Part shown: in pieces, positions 23,465 through 34,570 of the stretch
How the letters are laid out: every line of letters begins with the position of its first letter
Numbering within the stretch: position 1 is the stretch's first letter
Assembly: GCA_030144725.1 (NCBI GenBank)
Contig: JASKMD010000008.1
Location: forward strand, 9,460,787 to 9,524,786
Reading direction: 5' to 3'
From: Haematococcus lacustris
Lineage: Eukaryota > Chlorophyta > Chlorophyceae > Chlamydomonadales > Haematococcaceae
Length of the DNA: 64,000 nucleotides
The notes under the pieces: model-generated
Databases searched by the model: none
What the model saw: only the letters and a program-made list of their open reading frames with translations
What the model was told of the DNA's origin: nothing
Made by a program: the position numbers and the translations under genes

Positions 23465-25785
23465 ATGCCCGCCGCAGTTACCGACCTCATCCACCCAAGC
23501 ATTGAGGCCGCTGTGCTGAAGGATGTGAGTGGCGCAGGCCGCAGGGGTGCTATGACACGAGTGTGCCAGCCCCAGGGCTTACCGCCTCTGCACGCGACCG
23601 GCGGTTTGCGAGTGACGAGACTGCCGGCGTGGCGCTCGTAACTTGCAGGTGCCCATTACTATGAAGCGCCCGCCTCCCCCGCCGGATGAGCTTGCGAAGA
23701 CCGTTCCCAACTTCGGGATGCCTCGCGCAAACCGCGTCATCAGCAAGGAGTGCCCGCAGGGCAGCCCCACCTCACCGCCCAACGCCTCCGCCATCCAACA
23801 GCACGTCTTGTGGTTTGACTTCAATGGGGACGGGAAGATTATGCCGTGGGAGACATACCAGGGCTTCAGGAAGCTGGGCTTCGGCTACATCATCTCCCTG
23901 CTGGCCGTGCCTTTCATCCACGGCAGCTTCTCTTTCCCCACCTCTGTGAGTGGTGACCACTCTCAGCACCCCACCAGCATGTGTCAAGCGGAAAATGATG
24001 TGGAAGGGGGAGGAAGGGCATGTGAAGCAGTGGCAGTAGCAGTGCCCATCCCTCCTGCTGAAGTAACCCCAGTGGGCACCAGTGCATGGTGAATGAACGG
24101 CTGAGAGCTAGTCGAGCATTGCCTGCTGTGCCTGCCTGCCTGCAGCCGGGCTGGATCCCCCACCCGCTGATGCCCATCTACATTGAGCGCATGCATAAGA
24201 CCAAGCATGGCTCTGACTCGGAGGTATGTGCGGCAGCCACCGCTGTGTCATGCTGTTGAATTCTGGTTAAAGCATTTGATGCAGCCCAACAGCCCAACAG
24301 TTGATGCAGCATCAGCAGCAGTGTAGGGAGGCGGCAGCAGCAGTAGCAGTGCTGTGTAAGTAGATGGCCGACCTGCGAGGGGTGGGGTACGTAGCGTCGC
24401 AGCCTGGTAGGTGCGGCAGCCACCACTATGTCATGCTGTTGACCTAGTATAGGACATGTTCAGCAGCAGCAGGTGATGCATCAGCAGCATCAGCAGAAGT
24501 GTAGGGGGCATCAGCAGTAGCAGCATCAGCAGCAGTGTAGGGGGCATCAGCAGTAGCAGCATCAGCAGCAGTGTAGGGGGAGCAGCAGCACCACCAATGC
24601 TGTGTTAGTAGATGGCTGACCTGCAATGGGAGGGGTGGGGTAAGTAGTGTCGCAGCCTGGACAGCCCAGCCCGAACAACAGCGCTTGATTGCAGTGTGCA
24701 ATTGGGCTGTAGTGCTGGCTTGGCCCAGGACAGGGCAAGCAGCACTGCTGATGTGTCGACATTGTGACAACCTAACCAGCCTGAGAATGATGAATGCATT
24801 GTGGGATTGCTGGCTGCAGGTGTATGACACAGAGGGCCGCTTTGTGCCGCAAAAGTTCGAGGTGAGCTCAGGTTGCCCTGGCTGCCCTGCTCTGACATGC
24901 TCCTGTACTTGCTGTTGTGGCAGGGTTTGGCAGCTGCTCTGGCCGTACTCTCACACTGCCTGCACCTTGGCCCTGCCTGCCTGGTCAGCAAGGCGCTAAG
25001 CATGCCATTCTGCCTCAGCTGCAGCTTCATATGTTCCATGATGTGGCTGGTGACGTGCAGGAGATCTTCTCCAAGTACGACAAGGAGAACAAGGGCGCGC
25101 TGAGCTGGCGTGACATCCAGGAGATGGTGTATGGCAATGCTAACATCAACGACCCTGTGGGCTGGTGGGTTCTCATGCATGTCGCAGTCTTGGCAGACTG
25201 AAAGAAATTAAGGCTGCCCAGCCTGGCCCACCCTAGTGCAGCCCAAATGTATTTGCATCTCAGTGCATCTCAGTGCAACCCAGTCAGCGCCTACCCCTTA
25301 GTGTGAGAGTGTGTGGGGGGGTGGCCATGGTGGGTACCTGTTGGTGTTGCCCCAATGCTCCTGTACACGTTATGGTGCCTGCCTGCTGATGTCCAGGATT
25401 GCTGAGCGGTTGGAGTGGTTCACGCTGTACCTCCTGTGCAAGGACGAGCGTGGTCTGGTGACCAAGGAGAAGATCAGGGCGCAGTATGATGGGTCACTCT
25501 GGGTGGGTGGTGGCAGTGGAGCGGCAGGGCAAAAGCATGAGAGGGGAGCAGTTCCAGCTGTAGAAATGAAAGTGTGACAGTTCATTGTGCATGGATTGTC
25601 AGGCTGGATGGATAGACATGTCTGGATTGTGAGACCGTTAATGCCAGATGTGTTACTGCGGACTAGTTGGCTTTGTGGTGCTGCAGGCCATCATTGCTAA
25701 GGAGGTGGAGCTGAAGAAGAGCCATGCCCAGCAGGGCAAGGTGGGCAGCTACCAGGCGCAGAAGGAGGTGGCCAAGCTGTACTAA
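23465..25785 (+). CDS. Caleosin (lipid-droplet calcium/haem protein, peroxygenase-type)
   Basis: Seven exons, all in phase: 23465-23524, 23649-23945, 24146-24223, 24820-24861, 25019-25164, 25397-25502, 25687-25785; about 274 residues. Caleosins sit on lipid droplets, bind calcium and haem, and many have peroxygenase activity. Visible features: an N-terminal EF-hand DFNGDGKIMPWE at about residues 77-88; a hydrophobic stretch GFGYIISLLAVPFIHG followed by a proline-knot-like PGWIPHPLMPIYI; and ERMHKTKHGSDSEVYDTEGRF. His72 (just before the EF-hand) and His140 (HGSDS) are 68 residues apart, as are the two haem-ligand histidines of Arabidopsis ATS1 as I recall them. C-terminal blocks: FSKYDKENKGALS, GWIAERLEWFTLYLL, YDGSLW. 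ATG taken as the first in frame. A TGTAA signal follows 185 bp after the stop. Confidence 0.93.
24228..24665. repeat. Partial tandem duplication inside caleosin intron 3
   Basis: The segment beginning TGCGGCAGCCACC at about 24229 recurs at about 24412 with the same downstream order (CATGCTGTTGA, CAGCAGTGTAGGG, GTAGATGG, GACCTGC, GGTGGGGTA, TCGCAGCCTGG). The second copy is lengthened by several CATCAGCAGTAGCAG-type units at about 24475-24575. Confidence 0.75.
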
Positions 25786-26662
25786 GCGTAGAAGCGAAAA
25801 CTGGCTAGCGCAAAAGTATGGAAGATAGCGTAAGCCACAGCAGGCGGCATGGCGGATGAGTGTTGAAGGAAGTTTGCATGAGTTGTTGATGGGAGAGTTG
25901 TGACGCGTGAGCTTATTCAACGCTGGTAATAGCATTCTTTTGAGACGGAGATCACATCAGGGTACATTGTGTAATCAAGGGGAAAGGATGTAGGTACAGC
26001 TACCACTTCTATTTAACAGCTGTGGCGAAGAATACTGCTGTCCTCCACTGCCAATTATTCAAACTTGTCTATTCCTCGCAACATGGCTATGTCATCGCAT
26101 CGCAGCACCTCTGCTGAGGCCGAGATGTATTGTGTAAACCAAATACAACATGGGATAACAAAGTGGGAAGGTGATAGTGCAAACATACAATGTCATGAGC
26201 AAAGCCAGGACAGCATACAGCCAGGTGGGCAGGGTTGATGCGGTACAGCTTGTTAGGGCGTAGTCTCAGGTGAACATGCACATGTGCCAAGTATAAGCGA
26301 GTACGCATCCTGCTGCACAGCACCACGAACTATCCTGTGGCCACAACGGGTTAGCAAGACCAACTCAGCGGGGCCAGCAATGTCAGGTCGTGCGTGTATG
26401 GGGCCTGCCAGGTCGCAGCCACACAGTCACACAGCTACAGACTGGGCAGAATGCCGCACAGCAGCAGGAGCAGCAGGGGGGGCAGGCAGCCCCTGGGCGT
26501 CACCTACCACAGCCCCCCCCCCCCCCCCTGCCCCTATGCCCCCTGCTGCTGCCGTCGCAGCTGCTGACCAGGCAGCAACGAGGGGCAGGTCCAGCGCTGC
26601 CCTGCCCCAGCAAGCTGCTGCCCGCTGCAATGGCGCTGGCATGCTGGGGTGATCTGCCGGGT
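25786..26662. other. Convergent intergenic: caleosin and PIG-V 3' flanks
   Basis: 877 bp between two genes transcribed toward each other. AT-richer than the genes. No supported ORF, RNA gene or array. I see no TTACA (reverse TGTAA) that would mark the PIG-V end. Confidence 0.55.
25970..25974 (+). terminator. TGTAA polyadenylation signal, caleosin
   Basis: TGTAA 185 bp after the caleosin stop. TGTAA is the usual 3' end signal in chlamydomonadalean algae. The assignment is inference from position. Confidence 0.5.
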
Positions 26663-27361
26663 TCAGGTCCAGGGGTAGAAGTTTGGCAGCAGCACAGTGC
26701 CCAGGCCGGCCCAGGCCAGCGCCCAGGCCCACAGTCCGCGGCGCATGGCGGGCGTGCCGTGCAGCATGAGGTGCGCGGCCCACCAGTACAGGGCGGGGCA
26801 GGTGGACAGAAAGCGGGTGGACACCTGGGGCAGCAGGGCAGCAGAGCGGCAGGGGCAGCAGGGGAGGTGGGGCCGCAGGGGCGATCAGCGTGGGCTGAGC
26901 TGGGAGGAGGGGGAGGCGGGGGGGCTTGGAGGTGGTGCCAGCGGTGGCCACAGGGATCCATGTGTCAGCAGGGGGGGACAGGGGGCAATGGCTGCCTGCC
27001 TGCTGGGCTCAGCTCAAGCTGAGTGTGAGGCCCCCCCTCCCCCTCCCGCTCCCCTCTTCCCCCGCCTCCCCGCCCTGTCCCTCCCCTCCCTCCCCTCCCC
27101 CCTCCCCTCCCCCTCACCTCCCCCCTCCCCCTCACCTGCACGTGCATGAGCAGGAGGGCCGTGGCGGCGCTGAAGGCCCAGGGGTAGAGGTACACCGCCA
27201 CACCTGGAGCCGTGAAGCCCTGGCCAGCCGCACAGCCCCCCTCACCCCACCCCACCCCTCCACCCTCACCCTGCTCCTCCCCTGCCTCCTGCTTATCATC
27301 CTCCCTTCCCGCGCCCTGCCCCACACCCTGCAGCTGCTGCCCAGCCCCTGAGGCCTGGGCC

Positions 27362-27398
<37 letters not shown>

Positions 27399-29198
27399 GT
27401 CTGGCCCCGCCCTTCGCCCCGCCCTCCTCACCTGCACCCCCCACCTCGCCACCTCTCCCCTCCCAACGCCCTGAAGCTGGCCCCCCTGCCCCTGGCACCC
27501 CCTCCTCGTTCCCGCCCTCACCCTGTTGGGGTCTGGGGGAGGGGGAGGGCGAGGGGGAGGAGGAGGGGGAGGGGGAGGGGGGGGCTTGCGAGGGCCGGGG
27601 CCGGCGGCCTCCCCTGCGGCCCCCCGCCCAGTGCTGCAGTGCAGGCAGGCCCCCCAGCAGCAGCAGGCGGGGCTGGGCACGGCAGTAGGCCATCACCCCC
27701 CCAGCCGTGATGATCAGCACAGGCGCTGCCAGCAGGAAGTTGGGCACCTGGGCAGGGGGAGGCAGGGGGGCAGGGGGGCAGCAGGTCAGGGGGTGAGGGG
27801 GGGCGCCCTGCCCTGACCACAGTGGCTGGGTAGGGGTGAGCAGCAGTGTGCAGTGCCAGGCCGGGTGCGCTGCCAGGCTGCTGCCAGGGACCCGCCCCCC
27901 ACCTGGTCCAGGCTAGCCAGGGGGAGGTGGGCAGGGGCCAGGGCAGTGAGGGGTAGGGCAGGCAGGGTACGCAGGGGGGGGGGGGCAGGCTGGCGCAGGG
28001 GTGGCAGTGGGTGGCAGGGGTGGAAGGGGTGGTAGGGGAGCCAGGGGGGGGTGGCAGGCTAGCGCTGCCCCCTGTCCTGTCCTGCCCTGACCTGTTGGGG
28101 GCGCCAGTAGGCCAGTAGGCCCAGCCCCCAGTACTGCGCCTGCACTGCGCTGTAGGCAGCGGGCCACCAGGCGGGGCGACCGCTGCGGCCAGGGCACCAG
28201 GCGGGGCCAAGGCCTGCGGGGGGGCCGCTGCTGCTGCTCCCCCCTGGGCTGCCATTGCAGCGGGCCCTGCTGCCGGCTGTGAGGGCAGCCGGGCAGGGGG
28301 GGGTGCCACCGCCCCCAGGGCCAGGGCAACGGGGGCAGCTAGGAGGAGGGGGGAGGGGGGAGGGGGGGGGCCCAGCCAGCCGGCCCCACCCCCACAGGGC
28401 AGCGGCAGCAGCGGCGCTTGACCAAGAGCTGGGGCCTACCCTCTGCTGCTGGCCCAGTCCCTTGCCCTCTGACCCCAAGTGAGGCAGCTGGAGCAGGGGG
28501 GGCGGCAAGGGGGGGGGCAGGGGCGGGCCAAGGCTTGGGCAGGTTTGTGCAGCCGCTCCCTCCTCCCCTGGGCCCTGCAGGGCAACACTGGCCGCCTCTG
28601 CCTCCCCCAGCCCTTGCGCTGGACCCCCCTGGGCTGTGGCTGCTGCTGCTGCTGTGTAGCAGTGGGGCCGGCCCTCCGCTGCTGCTGCTGCTGCTGGCTG
28701 GTGTGAGCTTGCCGCTGCTGCCGCTGCTGCCGCCATCGTCCCCACGCTGAGCTGCTGCTGCTGCTGTTGCCCTGCAACCAGCCTGGGGCCAGGCGGTGCG
28801 GGGCACAGGGCGGCAGTGGCGTGCAGCTGGTGCAGGGCCAGGGGGGAGGCAACCAGCAGAGCCCCCAACAGGCCAGCCACCATCCAGGCCACCCCCCCAC
28901 ACACCCGCCTCAGCGGGCAACCAGACAGCAGCCGGCAAGCCCGCCCACCCCCCCTCACTGCCCTGCTTCCCTGGCTACCTCCCCCCACTTCCTTGATGCC
29001 TGCTGCTGCTGCTGCTGCTGCACTGGCGTGAGGGTGTGAGGGGCATGCGGCTCCTGTGAGGCTGGGGGGAGGCAGTGGGGCCAGTGGGGGGGCTGAGGGG
29101 GGCTTGCTGGGGTGAGGGCTGAAGGGGGGTGCCAGGAGCAGCTGGCAGCATGCGCCCATCACCCAGTGCAATAGAAAGCCCGCGTTGATGACGCCTGG

Positions 29199-29236
<38 letters not shown>

Positions 29237-32200
29237 CAGGGTCCCTTAAGAGCCTGTGATGGCCTGCCCAGCCCTACACCCCCTGCTGCCCTGACCCCCT
29301 CCCCTGCCCTGCCCCCCTCCCCTGCCCTGGCCCCCCTCTGGCTCACCATTGGAGCGTACACACGTGGCCAGGGTGAAGCAGGCGGTAGCCCCCAGCAGCC
29401 GGGCACCCCCTGCAGCCCCCCTGCCCCCCCCCCCTGGCGCCCTGCCCCCCCCGCCCCGCCTGCCTGGTCCCCTGCTGCTCCTGGTGACATGCAGGCAGCA
29501 GCAGCCGGCCAGGGTGAGTAGGCCAAACACTGCCTCCGTGTAGACAGCTGCGTGGAAGGGGCTGGCGGGGCTGGCGGCGTACAGCAGGGCAGCCAGGGCC
29601 GCCAGCTGGGGGTCCCCCGTCACGCTGCGCCCCAGCAGCAGCAGCGCCCCGCTGCCCAGGCTGTGGCACAGCAGTGACAGGGCCAGGCCGCAGGCGGGCA
29701 GGACAGTGCGGGGCGCGGCGCGCAGCAATGCTGCAGGCAGGGAGGCAAGAGGCAGGTGGGCTGGTGGGGACGGGCGAGGGGGAGGTGGGAGGGGCAGCGC
29801 ATGCGGCAAGGGGAGTTTGGATTTGTAAGTATGTCTATGATCCGGGCTGGGCTGGGCTAGGCTGGGCTGGGCCGGGCCGGGCTGGGCTGGGCTGGGCTGG
29901 GCTGGGCTGGGCTGGGCTGGGCTGGGCTGGGCTGGGCTGGGCTAGGCTGGGCTGGGCTGGGCTGGGCTGGGCTGGGCTGGGCTGGGCTGGGCTGGGCTGG
30001 GCTGGGCTGGGCTGGGCTGGGCTGGGCTAGGGCTGGGCTAGGGCTGGGCTAGGGCTGGGCTAGGGCTGGGCTAGGGCTGGGCTAGGGCTGGGCTAGGGCT
30101 GGGCTAGGGCTGGGCTAGGGCTGGGCTAGGGCTGGGCTAGGGCTGGGCTAGGGCTGGGCTAGGGCTGGGCTAGGGCTGGGCTAGGGCTGGGCTAGGGCTG
30201 GGCTAGGGCTGGGCTAGGGCTGGGCTAGGGCTGGGCTAGGGCTGGGCTAGGGCTGGGCTAGGGCTGGGCTAGGGCTGGGCTAGGGCTGGGCTAGGGCTGG
30301 GCTAGGGCTGGGCTGGCTTAGGGCTGGGCTAGGGCTGGGCTAGGGCTGGGCTAGGGCTGGGCTAGGGCTGGGCTAGGGCTGGGCTAGGGCTGGGCTAGGG
30401 CTGGGCTAGGGCTGGGCTAGGGCTGGGCTAGGGCTGGGCTAGGGCTGGGCTAGGGCTGGGCTAGGGCTGGGCTAGGGCTGGGCTAGGGCTGGGCTAGGGC
30501 TGGGCTAGGGCTGGGCTAGGGCTGGGCTAGGGCTGGGCTAGGGCTGGGCTAGGGCTGGGCTAGGGCTGGGCTAGGGCTGGGCTAGGGCTGGGCTAGGGCT
30601 GGGCTAGGGCTGGGCTAGGGCTGGGCTAGGGCTGGGCTAGGGCTGGGCTAGGGCTGGGCTAGGGCTGGGCTAGGGCTGTGCTGGGCTAGGGCTGGGCTAG
30701 GGCTGGGCTAGGGCTGGGCTAGGGCTGGGCTAGGGCTGGGGCTTAGGGCTGGGCTAGGGCTGGGGCTTAGGGCTGGGCTAGGGCTGGGCTAGGGCTGGGC
30801 TAGGGCTGGGCTAGGGCTGGGCTAGGGCTGGGCTAGGGCTGGGCTAGGGCTGGGCTAGGGCTGGGCTAGGGCTGGGCTAGGGCTGGGCTAGGGCTGGGCT
30901 AGGGCTGGGCTAGGGCTGGGCTAGGGCTGGGCTTAGGGCTGGGCTAGGGCTGGGCTAGGGCTGGGGCTTAGGGCTGGGGCTTAGGGCCTGGGGCTTAGGG
31001 CTGGGCTTAGGGCTGGCTGGGGCTTAGGGCTGGGCTAGGGCTGGGCTAGGGCTGGGCTAGGGCTGGGCTAGGGCTGGGCTAGGGCTGGGCTAGGGCTGGG
31101 CTAGGGCTGGGCTAGGGCTGGGCTAGGGCTGGGCTAGGGCTGGGCTAGGGCTGGGCTAGGGCTGGGCTAGGGCTGGGCTAGGGCTGGGCTAGGGCTGGGC
31201 TAGGGCTGGGCTAGGGCTGGGCTAGGGCTGGGCTTAGGGCCTGGGGCTTAGGGCCTGGGGCTTAGGGCTGGGCTAGGGCTGGGCTTAGGGCCTGGGGCTT
31301 AGGGCGCTGGGGCTTAGGGCCTGGGGCTTAGGGCCTGGGCTAGGGCTGGGCTAGGGCTGGGCTAGGGCTGGGCTAGGGCTGGGCTAGGGCTGGGCTAGGG
31401 CTGGGCTAGGGCTGGGCTAGGGCTGGGCTAGGGCTCTAGGGCTGGGCTAGGGCTGGGCTAGGGCTGGGCTAGGGCTCTAGGGCTGGGCTAGGGCTGGGCT
31501 AGGGCTGGGCTAGGGCTGGGGCTAGGGCTGGGCTAGGGCTGGGCTAGGGCTGGGCTAGGGCTGGGCTAGGGCTGGGCTAGGGCTGGGCTAGGGCTGGGCT
31601 AGGGCTGGGCTAGGGCTGGGCTAGGGCTGGGCTAGGGCTGGGGCTTAGGGCTGGGGCTTAGGGCTGGGCTAGGGCTGGGCTAGGGCTGGGCTAGGGCTGG
31701 GCTTAGGGCTGGGGCTTAGGGCTGGGGCTTAGGGCTGGGCTAGGGCTGGGCTAGGGCTGGGGCTTAGGGCTGGGCTTAGGGCTGGGCTAGGGCTGGGCTA
31801 GGGCTGGGGCTTAGGGCTGGGCTTAGGGCTGGGCTAGGGCTGGGCTAGGGCTGGGCTAGGGCTGGGCTAGGGCTGGGCTAGGGCTGGGCTAGGGCTGGGC
31901 TAGGGCTGGGCTAGGGCTGGGCTAGGGCTGGGCTAGGGCTGGGCTAGGGCTGGGCTAGGGCTGGGCTAGGGCTGGGCTAGGGCTGGGCTAGGGCTGGGCT
32001 AGGGCTGGGCTAGGGCTGGGCTAGGGCTGGGCTAGGGCTGGGCTAGGGCTGGGCTAGGGCTGGGCTAGGGCTGGGCTAGGGCTGGGCTAGGGCTGGGCTA
32101 GGGCTGGGCTAGGGCTGGGCTAGGGCTGGGCTAGGGCTGGGCTAGGGCTGGGCTAGGGCTGGGCTGGGCTGGGCTTGGGCTGGGCTAGGGCTGGGCTAGG

Positions 32201-33180
32201 GCTGGGCTAGGGCTGGGCTAGGGCTGGGCTAGGGCTGGGCTAGGGCTGGGCTAGGGCTGGGCTAGGGCTGGGCTAGGGCTGGGCTAGGGCTGGGCTAGGG
32301 CTGGGCTAGGGCTGGGCTAGGGCTGGGCTAGGGCTGGGCTAGGGCTGGGCTAGGGCTGGGCTAGGGCTGGGCTAGGGCTGGGCTAGGGCTGGGCTAGGGC
32401 TGGGCTAGGGCTGGGCTAGGGCTGGGCTAGGGCTGGGCTAGGGCTGGGCTAGGGCTGGGCTAGGGCTGGGCTAGGGCTGGGCTAGGGCTGGGCTAGGGCT
32501 GGGCTAGGGCTGGGCTAGGGCTGGGCTAGGGCTGGGCTAGGGCTGGGCTAGGGCTGGGCTAGGGCTGGGCTAGGGCTGGGCTAGGGCTGGGCTAGGGCTG
32601 GGCTAGGGCTGGGCTAGGGCTGGGCTAGGGCTGGGCTAGGGCTGGGCTAGGGCTGGGCTAGGGCTGGGCTAGGGCTAGGGCTGGGCTGGGCTGGGCTGGG
32701 CTGGGCTGGGCTGGGCTGGGCTGGGCTGGGCTGGGCTGGGCTGGGCTGGGCTGGGCTGGGCTGGGCTGGGCTGGGCTGGGCTGGGCTGGGCTGGGCTGGG
32801 CTGGGCTGGGCTGGGCTGGGCTGGGCTGGGCTGGGCTGGGCTGGGCTGGGCTGGGCTGGGCTGGGCTGGGCTGGGCTGGGCTGGGCTGGGCTGGGCTGGG
32901 CTGGGCTGGGCTGGGCTGGGCTCTTCCCACCTGGCAGGAGAGGGAAGAATGCATACTGTTGCTCATACTGATAGCCGTTGCACGCGAGGTCGGTGTAGAA
33001 GACCGAGTCCCAGGTCAAAACGCGCCACAGCCATTTGTCCCCTGTCAGGCCGCAAGCCTCGTGCAGGTGCTGCGACGAGGTGTCGTAGTCAGGCAGTAGC
33101 GATGCCAGCAGGAGCGCGCTCAGTGCGAAGAGCCGTATTGCAAAGGATAGGCCAAGGATGCGGAGCAGCACAACCATCAT
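26663..33180 (-). CDS. PIGV: GPI mannosyltransferase 2 (PIG-V)
   Basis: Adds the second mannose to the GPI anchor precursor in the ER lumen; multi-pass membrane protein. Five exons, all phases matching: 33180-32931, 29730-29347, 29194-28092, 27747-27136, 26824-26663; about 836 residues. Family blocks seen in order: [20 protein letters not shown] with FFPLLP (exon 1); [20 protein letters not shown] and [11 protein letters not shown] (exon 2); [14 protein letters not shown] and [14 protein letters not shown] (exon 3); [17 protein letters not shown] (exon 4); [20 protein letters not shown], then LLPNFYPWT and stop (exon 5). Human PIGV is about 493 residues; the excess is Gln/Ala/Pro-rich insertion in exons 3 and 4. 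Intron 1 is 3.2 kb, almost entirely satellite. The start is the first of two adjacent ATGs. Confidence 0.93.
29843..32921. repeat. 3.1-kb GGGCT / GGGCTAGGGCT satellite filling PIG-V intron 1
   Basis: Three zones: GGGCT pentamers (29843 to about 30027), a long core of the 11-mer GGGCTAGGGCT (about 30027-32680, some 240 copies), and GGGCT pentamers again (about 32680-32921). The core has local variants with TTAGGGCT (for example 30740-30770, 30960-31025, 31230-31330, 31640-31830) and a short pentamer island near 32161. The array lies entirely within the intron 32930-29731. Confidence 0.97.
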
Positions 33181-34570
33181 ATGATGCCGTGCTGCTCAAA
33201 AGCAGGGTTCAGGCTGACATTGCCAAGCTTGTGTTAGTTTACGCCACAAAGTTTTCATCGACGAGGCTCATGGTCAGGTCCCACAAGGTCTCTTTGGCAA
33301 AATGTACCGTGAGCCATTTGATGCCGCGCTTACACAGCCTTGATCAGCGAGCCTTCCCGATATGCCTACTGCATCAAAGGGCCTGCACGGCCTGGACGCC
33401 CACCAACCCTTGCCAAGTGTCCAGCTGGCAAGGTTACTGTAGATGGATGCGGCGTTCTTTTTTAAGCGGGTGCTGGTAGGTACGGTACACAACAGAGCTA
33501 GCGCGAGGGCCGGCGGTTATGTCGGTTGACCAGGTGGCTCGCATCTCGCATCGGGCTGCCGCAGCTCACTCGCAACATTCCTAAGCGTTGCAATTGCCCT
33601 ACTCCTCCACCACATCAAAGCATATACTACGAGCTGCAGGCAGCATGTCCGAAGGAATTGTTTTTTTCTGGTCTCTCCTTCGACGACATTATTGAGAGGG
33701 CTGATGAACGACGAGAGCTTCCTATGCTTTCTTATGCTTCCCTATGCTTCCCTTTGCTGTCCTATGCTTTCCGATCCTTCCTATTCTTACTACGCTTAGT
33801 GCGGGGTGCCATCGCTATCAATGGCCGCCAGTCTGCATCATTTGCGCCGCTGATGAACGCTGGTGGTAGCTTGGAGGACTCAGAACAATCTCTTACACTT
33901 TCGCAGCCTGGTAAGCGCGAGATGATGGGGTAATTTAGACATGAGCATGGGAGGTATGTCTGGGTGATCTATGGATGCTAATCCTAAGAATAACGCTACC
34001 AAAAGTGTAAGAGAATCTCGGGGCACACAGATTGCATCTCTACAGGAGGTCAGCACGGCGTTTGATGCACAACCTGCCTAGAAATAAGACTTCTACGCAC
34101 CGTAATTCCAGGAGCTTCCCAAGCTGCGCAGCGCAGATGTTATACACTGCAGTAGCTTCTAATGGGAGCTATGAGCATACTTCAAAGTTATGGCGCAGAA
34201 ACCAGACGGTTACGTAGCAGCAACAAGCAGCAAATCGATCTCAAAAATAGCACTGCAGATTTGCATGACGACACCCCATCCCGGTACGCCGACCGACCGA
34301 CTAGTGGCCGCTGTACCTCGCTCGTTGCTGCGGCGTTATTGTATGCATGTGCACTACCGTCAGGGTGCAAGGAGTCACTGGTGCCAGGATACCGCGGAGG
34401 GGGCAAAGTTGACTTTAGCCCGTCCCTCGCAGGCCAAGCTGCGGAGCTGCACGCCGCAGCGGGGCGTCGCGGTTTGACCTCTTGGAGTTCAGTATACGCG
34501 ACAAAAAGTGACGGTACATTTTATCGAGCCATTTTACCTGACCTTGTGGGACCTGAGTCATGGATCGTGC
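33181..34570. other. Divergent intergenic between PIG-V and the SRA/SET gene
   Basis: 1.39 kb of clearly lower GC than the flanks. It holds both 5' regions. At 33718-33785 there is a run of about seven degenerate 10-mers (CTATGCTTCC-like). A 135-codon plus-strand ORF (33526-33933) spans that run, but I recognise no domain. No other supported feature. Confidence 0.5.

Noticed and set aside
32647..32930. Extension of PIG-V exon 1 into (PAQPS)n
   Set aside because: The reading frame simply continues into the intronic GGGCT array; a good donor (CAG|GTGGGA) ends the exon at 32931 and the next exon restores the family alignment.
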